Below, piece after piece: positions 11,112 to 21,741 of a DNA stretch of 64,000 nt. Position 1 is the stretch's first letter. Each line of letters opens with the position of its first letter. A model generated the notes under the pieces. It saw nothing but the letters and a program-made list of their open reading frames with translations, searched no databases and was not told the DNA's origin. This DNA comes from Naumovozyma dairenensis CBS 421 (lineage: Eukaryota; Ascomycota; Saccharomycetes; Saccharomycetales; Saccharomycetaceae), in contig NC_016486.1 in the NCBI RefSeq assembly GCF_000227115.2, positions 186,001 through 250,000 on the forward strand, given 5' to 3'. The translations under genes were made by a program, and so were the position numbers.

Positions 11112-12806
11112 ATGTTTGGAATAATATTACATTTCCTTCAAATTATACCGCTTCTCGTGACATCAAACGTGCTTGGCAAAAAACTCTCTATCCCAGAGCT
11201 AAACGATTTAAAATATAAATTATACGAAGATTTTGATTCCATATCGAATAGAAACAGCAAATACGTCAACTCTACGGAAGAATGGAATGATATTGGTGCC
11301 ATTAAAGGTATAACCATTGGTGGTTGGTTAGTCACTGAACCATACATTACACCGACTCTTTTCAAAAATGCCACTGATTTGGCTCCATCTAGTAATATTA
11401 CAATCGTGGATGAATGGACTCTCTGTCAAGTATTAGGTTATAACACTAGCAAAAGTTTGTTAGGTAATCATTTCGAAACATGGATTACTGAGGATGATTT
11501 TAAGCAGATTAGTGATGAAGGTTTTAATTTGGTTAGAATTCCAATTGGTTATTGGGCGTGGAAAGTAAATCATACAACTGATTTGTATTTGAAAAATTCC
11601 ACTTATGTAGATCCTTATGTTGGAGAAGGTTTACAGTTGAAATATCTGGATAAAGCTTTGAATTGGGCTGATAAATATGGATTAAAAGTTTGGATCGATC
11701 TACATGGTGCTCCAGGTTCACAAAATGGGTTTGATAATTCGGGTGAAAGAATATTATATGGAGATATAGGTTGGTTAAATAACATTGCCACGAAGACTCT
11801 AACATTATCAATTTGGGCAGAATTATTTAAAGATTATCTTAATAGATCCCCGGTAATTGGGTTTGAAATTATGAATGAACCATTAAGTAGTAAGATTGAT
11901 ATCAATGATATTACTCAAGCATATTATGAAGCATTTGATTCATTTAAAGTCCAAGAAAGAAATCAAAACTCAACAGCGAATACGACATTCGTTATCCATG
12001 ATGCTTTTGAACCAATCAATTATTGGAATTTACAATTTAATCCGCAATATGCAAATGTTTCTAATCAGTTTTTCAATTTGACAAACATTACTTATTCTTC
12101 AAGCCAAATTATGGTCGATCATCATCATTATGAAGTATTCACAGATTCTCAACTTGCAGAAACACAATATGAAAGATTATTGAACATAATAAATTATGGT
12201 AATTCTATAAACGAAGAGTTGTCCTATCATGGTGCTATCATCGGGGAATGGTCAGGTGCTATAACTGATTGTGCCACATGGTTGAATGGTGTCGACATTG
12301 GTGCCAGGTATGATGGGTCATATTATAATACAACATATTTCACTTCAACATCTCCTCCAATAGGAAATTGCACTTCTCAAAATGATATTAGTACTTGGAC
12401 TGAAGATTACCGTATTAAAGTTAGACAATTCATTGAGGCACAATTAGCTACTTATTCTACAAAGACTAGTGGTTGGATCTTTTGGAATTGGAAAACTGAG
12501 AATGCCCCAGAATGGGACTATTTGAAATTAAAATCTGCTGATTTGTTCCCAACTCCATTTGATAATTTCACTTATTTCCAAAATAATGGTTCCATCGATA
12601 CAATAGTTTCAGTCTCATTATCCAAAGAAGCATATTCTTCGACACATTATAAATCTACTGCAACAAAGGGAGGTGCTTCTAACTTTGGTGTATCAAGCAA
12701 AAGATTCTTGAAGAAAGATGGTATTGACAGACCTTTTGATACCTTATTGAAGAACGCTTTATTCCTTCTTATTGGTTCAATTTTATCTATTTGCTTCTTT
12801 TTGTAG
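11112..12806 (+). CDS. EXG2: GPI-anchored exo-1,3-beta-glucanase Exg2
   Basis: Glycoside hydrolase family 5 glucanase of the cell wall. The 564 residues match the family (about 562). The N-terminus is a signal peptide (MFGIILHFLQIIPLLVTSNV). GH5 motifs include IKGITIGGWLVTEPYITP, LVRIPIGYWAW and WIDLHGAPGSQNGFDNSG. The catalytic acid/base is E256 in IMNEPL and the nucleophile is E379 in IIGEWSG. There are many N-x-S/T sites. The C-terminus ends in a hydrophobic tail (ALFLLIGSILSICFFL) consistent with GPI attachment. Gene order matches YDR261C. Confidence 0.95.
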   Translation: MFGIILHFLQIIPLLVTSNVLGKKLSIPELNDLKYKLYEDFDSISNRNSKYVNSTEEWNDIGAIKGITIGGWLVTEPYITPTLFKNATDLAPSSNITIVDEWTLCQVLGYNTSKSLLGNHFETWITEDDFKQISDEGFNLVRIPIGYWAWKVNHTTDLYLKNSTYVDPYVGEGLQLKYLDKALNWADKYGLKVWIDLHGAPGSQNGFDNSGERILYGDIGWLNNIATKTLTLSIWAELFKDYLNRSPVIGFEIMNEPLSSKIDINDITQAYYEAFDSFKVQERNQNSTANTTFVIHDAFEPINYWNLQFNPQYANVSNQFFNLTNITYSSSQIMVDHHHYEVFTDSQLAETQYERLLNIINYGNSINEELSYHGAIIGEWSGAITDCATWLNGVDIGARYDGSYYNTTYFTSTSPPIGNCTSQNDISTWTEDYRIKVRQFIEAQLATYSTKTSGWIFWNWKTENAPEWDYLKLKSADLFPTPFDNFTYFQNNGSIDTIVSVSLSKEAYSSTHYKSTATKGGASNFGVSSKRFLKKDGIDRPFDTLLKNALFLLIGSILSICFFL

Positions 12807-13373
12807 TGTGGACTGATGATGACCCAACCATTTTTCATTCCCTACACCAAATCTCATTTGTGCTTTTTCAGTACGCATGATAGTAGTGCCTTATACATCA
12901 TTACACATTCTTAATATCAGATGATTTGTTGTAGCATTTCTATTGTATATTTTCTTACTCTCTACTTCGCATTTTCTTTTCTACTCAAAAAACAGACTAA
13001 TAAACAAATTCCAGCATTTATTATTTTTTTCGGTTAGGCAAATACCCACTTTCTTCATATACATTCTACCTTATGATTCTTATTCTTACGTAAATTATCT
13101 TTTCTGGAGACATATCGCATTGTCTTTTATCTTGGGACTGTGTCGCTTTACCCTCCAAAGAAGAACGTATATAGCGATCTTCTGAGAGGCTTCTGTGATT
13201 TTTTGGAATATTCATGTACAAAGACATATGTCCGAGACATCGACAAAAAAAACTATACAATAAAGATTATTCAAATTTAAATTGGAAGTACCCGTTGATA
13301 CAAAAACTGTTGAGCCATTATTTGTCAACTAAAGATTAGATTGATCTTCCTGCCGGACAGAACATATAAAAAC
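12807..13373. other. Intergenic, EXG2-SWM1
   Basis: 567 bp, AT-rich. I see no gene or clear regulatory consensus. Confidence 0.5.
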
Positions 13374-13799
13374 ATGAACGGTACAGCTTCCTATAGAGAT
13401 TCTTATTTCCAATATCAACATCTTACATTTTCTCATTATGTATTATACAACGAATGGAATCAAGATGAATTTTTAGCACTCGATGCACAAGAACTGGACG
13501 ATTCAACACAACTACCAGCGAATGAACAAGACGGAGGAGCAAATACAACAAATAACGATATCCAACATGAGAAGAAAGTCAAAGAAAAGACATCTAATGA
13601 AGTTCATGATGGGACTTATTGGGATAGATTCCAAGATGAGCATGATCGTATTTTGTTCAAAGATGTTCAACTAGACACCATGGGTACAGTTACTTTCCCC
13701 TTCTCTACAGAGACCGTTGGAGGATCTATTTTCGACGTAAGGACTTTGAAACAAGCGAATAATAGTATATTAGGATGGCAGCAAGGTACAGCAACATGA
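13374..13799 (+). CDS. SWM1: Anaphase-promoting complex subunit Swm1
   Basis: Small APC/C subunit needed for full ubiquitin-ligase activity and for spore wall maturation in S. cerevisiae. The first ATG (13374) gives 141 residues, shorter than the S. cerevisiae protein (about 170). The recognisable parts are the N-terminal SYRDSYFQYQHLTFSHYVLY followed by NEWNQDEFLALD, and the C-terminal DTMGTVTFPFSTETVGG. The middle is hydrophilic. Identification leans on position between EXG2 and HSP78 (YDR260C) plus size and composition. Confidence 0.75.
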   Translation: MNGTASYRDSYFQYQHLTFSHYVLYNEWNQDEFLALDAQELDDSTQLPANEQDGGANTTNNDIQHEKKVKEKTSNEVHDGTYWDRFQDEHDRILFKDVQLDTMGTVTFPFSTETVGGSIFDVRTLKQANNSILGWQQGTAT

Positions 13800-14631
13800 T
13801 AGAAGATCCGTATATATTTTGCATACTTGAAAATCGACCATCTTTCCACTGCAATCGCAAAATACAAGTGTCACAAACTAACTTTTTCGTTTTCCTCGTT
13901 CACTCTCCCTATTCCCGTATGAAGAATGGAACGAAGGAGACTGCTATAGGCTTCAAGGGCATGCATCTTCTCCTCTACGTTAGTCGTATCATTATTTATA
14001 TGAAGCTCTGGCCAAACTGACTGCATTTGAAAGAAGAAAAATTGGTTAACTCAGCTAAACTCTCATGTTAGGTCATACGGTATATTTCCTGGGCCAATAT
14101 TGGAAATAACCCCCACGAGAAGCCTCGATTGAATATAGGTTAAAAAGACGAAAGAACATTGATTGGAATCTTGGAATATTTATTAACTTTTATGGGTTAC
14201 TATTATTTCGTTTTCTTCGTCTTAATATTATAATTTTTATAAGTAACCTCTATAAGAATGTAGCCAAAATTAAACTTACTTTGTTTTCATATCGACTACG
14301 ATCGATATACTTATTTACTTGACTTTTATATCTCTATTTTATGATTTGCAGTACTTTAATATATCAAGTCTTTTTTCATTAAATATATACGTCTATCCTT
14401 CGGTCATATATTATAATATATACTAATATTGTATTTAAAACTCTAATTTTTTCATTTCCGATGAGCCATTTCTGTACAAAACGCTATAGAACAATGATTA
14501 TCCAAGCAACGAAGGAACATACTAACCTGCCAATATGATACAAACCTCCCTGCTTTAGACTTCTTATGTCTGATTTGATTTGATAATTTTTTCTTGTTAC
14601 TTTGTGTGTCCATTAAATAAGGATGGGCAAT

Positions 14632-14636
14632 CCCCT
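14632..14636 (+). promoter_or_regulatory. STRE (CCCCT) upstream of HSP78
   Basis: CCCCT, the Msn2/Msn4 stress response element core, lies about 255 bp before the HSP78 start and 20 bp from a strong heat shock element. Confidence 0.5.
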
Positions 14637-14656
14637 GCGGCTGTTTCTGAGGGATT

Positions 14657-14676
14657 TTTCTCGAAGACTCCGGAAA
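14657..14676 (+). promoter_or_regulatory. Heat shock element upstream of HSP78
   Basis: Four adjacent 5-bp units in alternating orientation, tTTCt-cGAAg-aCTCc-gGAAa. Three match nTTCn/nGAAn exactly and the third has one mismatch. This is the Hsf1 binding arrangement, placed about 215 bp upstream of the mitochondrial chaperone gene. Confidence 0.7.
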
Positions 14677-14889
14677 AATCCCAAAAACGTGAAAAATAAA
14701 AATATCCCTTGAAAAATTTGGTATCTCTTCCAAATCTATATAGGAAGAAAAGAAGAACAATACATAAATGGATACATCTTTCTTTCAGTAATCTCATTGA
14801 GTGAAATAATACTTTTGCTTTGAATTCAGATACATTCAGGATCAGTACAATACAGACTCCATTTATAGATTATAATAACGAAAAACACG

Positions 14890-17316
14890 ATGCTCAGGCA
14901 AATAAATCGAAATACATTACAAAAGTCATTGCTTAATAAGGTGCCCTCTGTTAGCACTAAACATGGTATGACTACAGTCAAGAATACACGGCTCTTAAGC
15001 TTGTCTTCGAGATCACCTTTTATTTCAACAACTTCAAAGGTATCAAGACCAACCTACTCCGTACCTTCATTGTCCTCGCTACACTTTTCCCACATAGATG
15101 TCACCCTTCAAAAGCGGTCCTACGTTCAAATGAGGATGGACCCTAAACAAGGTGAACAACAACAAAACCCATTAGAGCAATTTGGTACTAATCTGACGCA
15201 GCTAGCTAAATCAGGGAAATTAGATCCTGTAATCGGCAGAGATGATGAGATTGCAAGAGCCATTCAAATCTTATCACGTAGAACTAAGAATAACCCCGTA
15301 TTGATCGGTAGAGCTGGTGTTGGGAAAACTAGTTTGATTGACGGGCTAGCTCAAAGAATCGTTAGCGGTGAAGTCCCTGAATCTTTGAAAGATAAACAAT
15401 TGATCACTTTAGATTTGGGATCTTTGATCGCTGGTGCTAAATATAGAGGTGAATTTGAAGAAAGATTGAAGAGTGTCTTGGATGAAATAGATAAGAGACA
15501 AGGGGAAGTTATTATTTTTATCGATGAAGTTCATATGTTGCTGGGTTTGGGGAAATCTGACGGGAGTATGGACGCTTCAAATATCTTGAAACCAAAATTA
15601 GCTAAGGGGTTGAGATGTATTTCTGCTACTACCTTAGACGAATTTAAGATTATTGAAAAGGACCCTGCATTGGCTAGAAGATTTCAACCTATTATATTGA
15701 ATGAACCCTCTGTATCAGATACAATATCAATCTTAAGAGGGTTGAAAGAAAGATATGAAGTTCATCATGGGGTAAGAATCACGGATACAGCTTTGGTTTC
15801 TGCAGCTGTTTTATCCAATAGATATCTTACTGATAGATTCCTACCGGATAAGGCTATTGATCTTGTTGACGAAGCTTGTGCTGTTCTAAGATTACAACAT
15901 GAATCTAAACCAGATGAAATCCAAAAATTGGATAGATCAATCATGAAAATCCAGATTGAACTTGAATCATTAAAAAAGGAAACTGACCCAGTTTCGGTAG
16001 AAAGAAGAGAGGCATTAGAAAAGGAACTAGAGTTGAAAAATGATGAATTAAGTAGATTAACGAGAATTTGGGACGAAGAGAAAAAGGAAATTGAATCAAT
16101 CAAAAATGCAAAGGCTGATTTAGAACAAGCTAGAATTCAATTGGAAAAATGTCAAAGAGAAGGTGATTATACAAAAGCTTCAGAATTACGTTATTCTAGG
16201 ATCCCAGAATTAGAAAAGAAAGTTCAATCCAGCGAAAAACAATCAGATTCAGAGAAGGTGAGTTTGCTACATGATTCAGTGACATCCAATGATATTTCTA
16301 AAGTTGTTGCCAAAATGACTGGTATTCCAACTGAAACTGTTTTGAAAGGAGATAAAGATCGTTTGTTATATATGGAAAATTCATTAAAAGAACGTGTGGT
16401 TGGCCAAGATGAAGCTATCTCCGCTATCGCTGATGCAGTAAGATTACAAAGAGCAGGATTGACAAATGAAAAGAGACCTATTGCAAGTTTTATGTTTTTG
16501 GGCCCCACAGGTACAGGTAAAACAGAATTAACTAAGGCATTGGCCGTAATTTTTATTGATGATGAATCCAACGTGATTAGATTTGACATGTCTGAATTCC
16601 AAGAAAAGCACACAGTTTCTCGTTTGATTGGTGCACCTCCGGGTTATGTTTTAAGTGAATCAGGTGGTCAATTAACGGAAGCTGTCAGAAGGAAACCATA
16701 TGCAGTTATCTTATTTGATGAATTTGAGAAGGCTCATCCAGATGTCTCAAAATTGTTATTACAAGTCTTAGATGAAGGTAAATTAACTGACTCACTTGGC
16801 CACCACGTTGATTTCCGGAATACTATTATTGTGATGACTTCGAATATTGGACAAGATATACTCTTAGAGGATACAAATATTGGTGAAGATGGGAAAATAG
16901 ATTCACCTACAAAACAAAAAGTTATAGAAGCTATGAAGAGATCATATCCACCTGAATTCATTAATCGTATTGATGACATTTTAGTCTTCAATAGATTATC
17001 TAAGAATGTATTAAGATCGATTGTGGATATTAGAATCAAAGAAATACAAGAAAGAATAAATGATAAGAGGATGCAACTTTCGTTAAGTGACGAAGCAAAA
17101 ATGTGGTTGACGGATCACGGTTATGATGCATTATATGGTGCTAGACCATTGAATAGATTAATTCACAAGGAAATATTAAACCCTATGGCTACATTTTTAT
17201 TGAAAGGACAAATTCGTAATGGAGAAACGGTAAATATTACCGTACAAGATGGTAAGTTAGTTGTCGAGCCGAACCATGAAAACGGAGAGCTTTTAGAAGA
17301 AGAGAAAGAAAAATAA
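14890..17316 (+). CDS. HSP78: Mitochondrial Hsp100/ClpB disaggregase Hsp78
   Basis: AAA+ unfoldase of the mitochondrial matrix that resolves aggregates together with Ssc1. The 808 residues match Hsp78 (about 811). The first about 80 residues are Arg/Ser/Thr-rich without acids, a mitochondrial presequence, and the ClpB N-domain is absent, as in Hsp78. AAA1 has Walker A GRAGVGKT (140-147) and Walker B IIFIDEVH (about 208-215). A coiled-coil middle domain spans about 340-460. AAA2 has Walker A GPTGTGKT (538-545) and Walker B VILFDEFEKAHPD. The sensor region DALYGARPLNRLI is intact. A heat shock element and STRE lie upstream. Confidence 0.97.
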   Translation: MLRQINRNTLQKSLLNKVPSVSTKHGMTTVKNTRLLSLSSRSPFISTTSKVSRPTYSVPSLSSLHFSHIDVTLQKRSYVQMRMDPKQGEQQQNPLEQFGTNLTQLAKSGKLDPVIGRDDEIARAIQILSRRTKNNPVLIGRAGVGKTSLIDGLAQRIVSGEVPESLKDKQLITLDLGSLIAGAKYRGEFEERLKSVLDEIDKRQGEVIIFIDEVHMLLGLGKSDGSMDASNILKPKLAKGLRCISATTLDEFKIIEKDPALARRFQPIILNEPSVSDTISILRGLKERYEVHHGVRITDTALVSAAVLSNRYLTDRFLPDKAIDLVDEACAVLRLQHESKPDEIQKLDRSIMKIQIELESLKKETDPVSVERREALEKELELKNDELSRLTRIWDEEKKEIESIKNAKADLEQARIQLEKCQREGDYTKASELRYSRIPELEKKVQSSEKQSDSEKVSLLHDSVTSNDISKVVAKMTGIPTETVLKGDKDRLLYMENSLKERVVGQDEAISAIADAVRLQRAGLTNEKRPIASFMFLGPTGTGKTELTKALAVIFIDDESNVIRFDMSEFQEKHTVSRLIGAPPGYVLSESGGQLTEAVRRKPYAVILFDEFEKAHPDVSKLLLQVLDEGKLTDSLGHHVDFRNTIIVMTSNIGQDILLEDTNIGEDGKIDSPTKQKVIEAMKRSYPPEFINRIDDILVFNRLSKNVLRSIVDIRIKEIQERINDKRMQLSLSDEAKMWLTDHGYDALYGARPLNRLIHKEILNPMATFLLKGQIRNGETVNITVQDGKLVVEPNHENGELLEEEKEK

Positions 17317-18055
17317 TAGTCCTTTAGATTGATTTCATTGCCTGTATATAAGCACAGTTTTAAGGCAGTTTAGAGTACTTTTTTATGTTGATTTCCAAAA
17401 AATTATGCACGTACATATATTTATTTATAATGTTTCAAAGCTTTACGACAAAAGGAGTGTATATGTTATATCTTCCTCACAATTTTCCTCTTTAAATTCA
17501 TCATTACCTCAGCTCTTCCGAGTTGGACATTGCTGGATTAGTTCTGAGAGGTGCATGAGGTACCAAGGTAGCGGAAAATAGCCAACTATTGTTTCTGATT
17601 TGTTATGTCAATTTCTTGGTCAAATCTTTGATGTGCTGTTTCAGTTTTGGTCAATGTTTGATAACGCGGAAATTGTTCCGCATACAGCAGTATATATACA
17701 TATATATATATGTCCATTCGTGTAGCAAGGAGTGACACGTTGAGACAATTTTACTTCTTTTTAACATGAGATATATTAGCTATATTTTATACTATATCAT
17801 TCTGGAGAGACCTGTGTATGAAGTTGTGACTACAATTCTTCAACTGGGAGGAATAACGAAAGATAATTCTTCGAGGAAAATATTCAATTTCTCATTTTGA
17901 TAGCGCCGCTATATATTATGCTTACTGAAAATTTTCCAACTCAAAATGAAGAAGAATATTGTTCTTCAAACAGACAACTTTTTAGAGGTTCGATTCAAAG
18001 GTCAATTGAAGAATCTTTACGCTGTGACCAAATAAAAATCATCTTAAAAACAACC
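17317..18055. other. Intergenic, HSP78-RKM4
   Basis: 739 bp before the chosen RKM4 start. The RKM4 frame is open back to about 17897 with an in-frame ATG at 17918, but that stretch has no family similarity that I can see. An alternating TA/TATATA tract is at 17690-17711. Confidence 0.45.
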
Positions 18056-19540
18056 ATGATTACAGACTCCCTTTTCAATGAGCAAACCGAGTCCTTTCTC
18101 TCATGGCTAACTACTGATGGGAAAGTGACCGTCTCATCGAAAATTAAAATTGAAGATCTAAGATCAGAAGGGCAAGGTAGATGCATCATTGCCAGTAAAG
18201 ACATTGACACAGATGAACTATTATTTGAAATCCCCAGATCATCCATATTAAATGTCACAACGTCCCAATTATGCGTCGATTTCCCCCATATAACTGGGAA
18301 GCTCATGGAATTGTCTCAATGGGACAGTTTGATTATCTGTATGATGTATGAGATGAAAGTTTTACAGCATGAGAGCAGATGGTCATCTTATTTCAATGTT
18401 TTACCTTCTTCTGAATCCTTGAATACTTTGATGTATTGGAATGATAAAGAGCTATCGTTTTTAACACCATCTTTAGTAGTGAATCGAGTTGGTAAAGGAG
18501 ATGCGGAAACCATGTACCGTAGAATCTTGGACACAATCAATGAATTTAATGAAGATATCTTGACTGAGAAGTTGGGGTCAATTTCTTGGGAAGAATTTTT
18601 GTATATTCCAAGTATTATCATGGCATACTCATTTGATGTAGAAATTAAGAATGACGATGACGAGAACGAGGGGGATGAAGAATTTGACGAAAAAGAAGAA
18701 GAGCCGGAGCTTCTAAAATCAATGATACCATTAGCAGACACCTTGAATGCAGATACTCATAAGTGTAACGCAAACTTGACGTATGATAAAGATTCATTGA
18801 AAATGCTAGCTATCAAGCCTATTAAGAAAGGAGAACAAGTCTATAATACTTACGGTGAGCTTCCTAATTCTGAACTTTTAAGAAAATACGGGTACGTTGA
18901 ATGGGGAGGTTCCCAATTTGATTATGGTGAGGTACCTTTCGACTTGGTCATTAAAGTCCTAGGAGAAACCTTTGCTGTTTCTGACAAACTTGTAAGTCGA
19001 ATAATTGATATCTTGAGGGAAGATGAAGATATTCAAGAAGAAGAGATAGATATAGTCATGGATTCATATGAGCTGAACTGTGACAACTCAATCTCACCTG
19101 AATTTTCATTATTGGTTCAAGTATTATGCATAATTCTTCAAGTACCAAAGTTGGATGCATTGGATATTCTATCACTTACTAACTTAACGAAAAGAACATT
19201 GAAGAAATGTATCCAACTTTTGGAACTTGGAAAATTGACAAAGAAATGTGTTACAATACAGCAAACAATATTAGAAAAGAGACTCGCTGAATATAATGTT
19301 AGTAAAGAAATGACGAAACCGGAGGCAGATGATTTTAACATTGGAAATGTTGAAAAATTGAGACACAAGATGGCCAATGAAATTTTAATAAATGAATATC
19401 AAGCTATATCTAAATGTCTAGCAGTATTAAAAGGTTTAACGAAAACAATCGATGATGAGAAATTATTGAAAAATGTTTTGAAAAGAAAAATTGACGAAGA
19501 TACAAAAACCTCAAGACCTGCAAAGAAAGGTAAGAAATGA
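18056..19540 (+). CDS. RKM4: SET-domain ribosomal lysine methyltransferase Rkm4
   Basis: Rkm4 monomethylates a lysine of ribosomal protein L42. From the ATG at 18056 the product is 494 residues, the S. cerevisiae length, and its start MITDSLFNEQTESFLSWL aligns with the usual Rkm4 N-terminus. An in-frame ATG at 17918 would add 46 residues. SET-like motifs include RSEGQGRCIIASKDI near the N-terminus and KPIKKGEQVYNTYGELPNSE with LLRKYGYVEW. An acidic insert (DDDENEGDEEFDEKEEE) interrupts the domain. The basic C-terminus ends RPAKKGKK. It is the last gene of the YDR267-257 collinear block. Confidence 0.92.
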   Translation: MITDSLFNEQTESFLSWLTTDGKVTVSSKIKIEDLRSEGQGRCIIASKDIDTDELLFEIPRSSILNVTTSQLCVDFPHITGKLMELSQWDSLIICMMYEMKVLQHESRWSSYFNVLPSSESLNTLMYWNDKELSFLTPSLVVNRVGKGDAETMYRRILDTINEFNEDILTEKLGSISWEEFLYIPSIIMAYSFDVEIKNDDDENEGDEEFDEKEEEPELLKSMIPLADTLNADTHKCNANLTYDKDSLKMLAIKPIKKGEQVYNTYGELPNSELLRKYGYVEWGGSQFDYGEVPFDLVIKVLGETFAVSDKLVSRIIDILREDEDIQEEEIDIVMDSYELNCDNSISPEFSLLVQVLCIILQVPKLDALDILSLTNLTKRTLKKCIQLLELGKLTKKCVTIQQTILEKRLAEYNVSKEMTKPEADDFNIGNVEKLRHKMANEILINEYQAISKCLAVLKGLTKTIDDEKLLKNVLKRKIDEDTKTSRPAKKGKK

Positions 19541-19899
19541 CACCATACTAATATACTAATATTTTTACTGCAATATATAAAAGTATAAACTAATAATTTG
19601 AACCCCAACCTCGTGAAGTTTCTCTGTTATAGTCTCTAATTTATATATAACTTGTTGTTGTGTGACGCTTCCAAAACAACTTTCGCTTAACCAAAACATC
19701 GAAATTTGACATAACAAGAAATTTAATAGCTTTACAAGTAGATAGGAAGATAGGAATGCTTGAAAGGAGTTCTCTAGAGCAAAGAGGTTTAACAAATGAA
19801 TGTTCTTGAGGGGAGAACCAGATATATAAATGCATTTATCGATACACCCATTAACGCACTTTGATCAATAGATATACCGCTTAGAAAGCAATTAAAAAT
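19541..19899. other. Intergenic at a synteny breakpoint (RKM4 / PEX29)
   Basis: 359 bp separating YDR257C-type from YDR479C-type gene order. No gene, tRNA or mobile-element remnant is recognisable. Confidence 0.5.
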
Positions 19900-21741
19900 A
19901 TGGATTTCTTTTGGAATGACCCAAGTAGGGGTGCTAGTAATAAACATACAGATGCTTCCTCATTTGTTCAACAATCAAACACACCAAAGATAAAACATGG
20001 ACTCAGTAAAGGTTATCCAAGTTTACAAGATCACCAAAATGATCATTCTGCAGAGAAAAAGACTAATGCTGAGCGGAGCAGTGCAGGTTCTCTAACGTCT
20101 TCTATTTTCAATGGTCCGCCTGGTTCTACTTCAACAGGTATTCAGAAGATGATGACAGATAGTCTTATCGAAAAACTTATCAAAATGGCATTACCGCCTT
20201 CTTCAGAATTAGCCATCGAATCTATTGAACATAGAGTGGCATCGAGTAAGGGAAGACCCGGCCTTTCTGTCCCAATAATGAGTCGAAATTTTATAGCCAT
20301 GAATTCAAGACTTAGCATACCTTTCATCATTATCGATGAAATAATCAAAATTATTAATTGGACTAATCCATACTATACATTATCAATTTTATTCCTATAC
20401 ACTTTCCTGATATGTAAACCTGTCACAACCATTTTCGTAACACCGATATTATACATCGTCTTTGGTATTATGGTTCCGCAATACATTTACCTGCATACAC
20501 CAGATCCAAACCCACTTCTATCAAATAATATGACACCCTCACAAGGACCACCATTAAGAAAAGTTGAATTACCCAAACCAGTCCCTGAATTAAGTCAAGA
20601 ATTTCTTTTAAATTTAACAGACTTACAAAATCACATGGTATTGTATGTTTACTTATATGATTTCATTGATTATATACTCTGCAAATTTGCATTCTTTAAA
20701 AATGGACAAGTCTCATCATTTGCTTTTATTGTTCTTTTGTCAATTGGGATTTTTAATTTCCTTTTCATTGAAAATCTATTTCAATTCTTATTACCATTCA
20801 TTAAATTAACATTAGTACTCACTGGATGGATCATTTCCGCTCAATTACATCCCACAAACAGAGATAAATTACTAAGTAAATTAAATTCAGAGGAGACAAG
20901 ATTGAAAATATTATCTATATCAAATAAATACGAACATAAGATCAATGAATATTTGAAATTCGTAGAAGCTAGGGAAAATAAATTAGTATATATTTACGAA
21001 ATTCAAAAATATATTCCTAAACATAAAGAATGGCATTTGATTGGATTCACCTCGGATGATTTTTCTTTGTTATCTAATTTAAGAATCAATGGTATTAGGA
21101 TTGAGGATGTTACATTGAAATCACTAGACGATATCAAGCCTCCTGTGGAATGGGAATGGCTGTCGAATCGTAAGAAAAACCATGCCTCTAATTGGACAAT
21201 TGATTTAAATCCAGAAAAATGGGTAGGAGATAGATATATCCAATATGTTGAAATTGATTCAGAAACTAAATGGGTATATGATGTGGATTTGACTGGTGAA
21301 AGGGGTCATTATAGAAGAAGAATGTGGACTAATATTTGTACACGTAAAACACGTTCAGATGTAAATACTAATCCAATGAATGTTCAGCGTGGTACTGTTC
21401 GTACTGGAAAATCACTTATGAATCATAAAGAGAATAGGATGAGTGATGTAAATAGTTTTGATACCGATACGATTGTGGAAGAAGTGGTCAATCCATTGAG
21501 AGGTCATATGATATATCCTAATCGTGTGATACAGGGTGTCTCTAGAGGCTCCATGTCTGGATTTGCTCACCTAAATAGTGATTCAAGTCACAAAAATAAT
21601 AATAATAATAACAATAATAATTCAATTGAAACTGATAATGATGATATGAATGAATCGGGCGAGCAAGGACCACCGTTATATGCGAATGATTCCGTAGGCC
21701 CGTTTGGTGATTTTGCTGATATTTTGAATTCCTCCCTATGA
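19900..21741 (+). CDS. PEX29: Peroxisomal/ER membrane peroxin Pex29
   Basis: Pex24/Pex29-family peroxin that regulates peroxisome number and ER contact. 613 residues (S. cerevisiae about 554). The start MDFFWNDPS and the blocks IEKLIKMALPPSSELAIES, PVPELSQEFLLNLTDLQNHM, and YIQYVEIDSETKWVYDVDL match Pex29 closely. Hydrophobic segments lie at about 150-200 and 255-305. A dysferlin-like region follows at about 370-480, with the typical WEW and RRRMWT motifs. The tail contains a poly-Asn tract near residue 570. Its neighbour SNM1 matches YDR478W-YDR479C. Confidence 0.95.
   Translation: MDFFWNDPSRGASNKHTDASSFVQQSNTPKIKHGLSKGYPSLQDHQNDHSAEKKTNAERSSAGSLTSSIFNGPPGSTSTGIQKMMTDSLIEKLIKMALPPSSELAIESIEHRVASSKGRPGLSVPIMSRNFIAMNSRLSIPFIIIDEIIKIINWTNPYYTLSILFLYTFLICKPVTTIFVTPILYIVFGIMVPQYIYLHTPDPNPLLSNNMTPSQGPPLRKVELPKPVPELSQEFLLNLTDLQNHMVLYVYLYDFIDYILCKFAFFKNGQVSSFAFIVLLSIGIFNFLFIENLFQFLLPFIKLTLVLTGWIISAQLHPTNRDKLLSKLNSEETRLKILSISNKYEHKINEYLKFVEARENKLVYIYEIQKYIPKHKEWHLIGFTSDDFSLLSNLRINGIRIEDVTLKSLDDIKPPVEWEWLSNRKKNHASNWTIDLNPEKWVGDRYIQYVEIDSETKWVYDVDLTGERGHYRRRMWTNICTRKTRSDVNTNPMNVQRGTVRTGKSLMNHKENRMSDVNSFDTDTIVEEVVNPLRGHMIYPNRVIQGVSRGSMSGFAHLNSDSSHKNNNNNNNNNSIETDNDDMNESGEQGPPLYANDSVGPFGDFADILNSSL

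Larger units (their letters stand above)
13800..14889 (+). other. Intergenic where YAP6 would be expected
   Basis: 1.09 kb between SWM1 and HSP78. S. cerevisiae has the bZIP gene YAP6 (YDR259C) here. I see no bZIP-like frame on either strand, so the gene appears to be lost rather than shrunken. The right part carries the HSP78 control sites listed separately. Confidence 0.6.

Noticed and set aside
14521..14565. TACTAAC followed by an AG upstream of HSP78, suggesting a 5' UTR intron
   Set aside because: No matching GTATGT donor at a sensible distance, and HSP78 has a complete ATG-initiated frame; probably chance.
17897..18055. N-terminal extension of RKM4
   Set aside because: It opens without ATG, the first ATG (17918) adds unrelated residues, and the ATG at 18056 gives the expected 494-residue protein.
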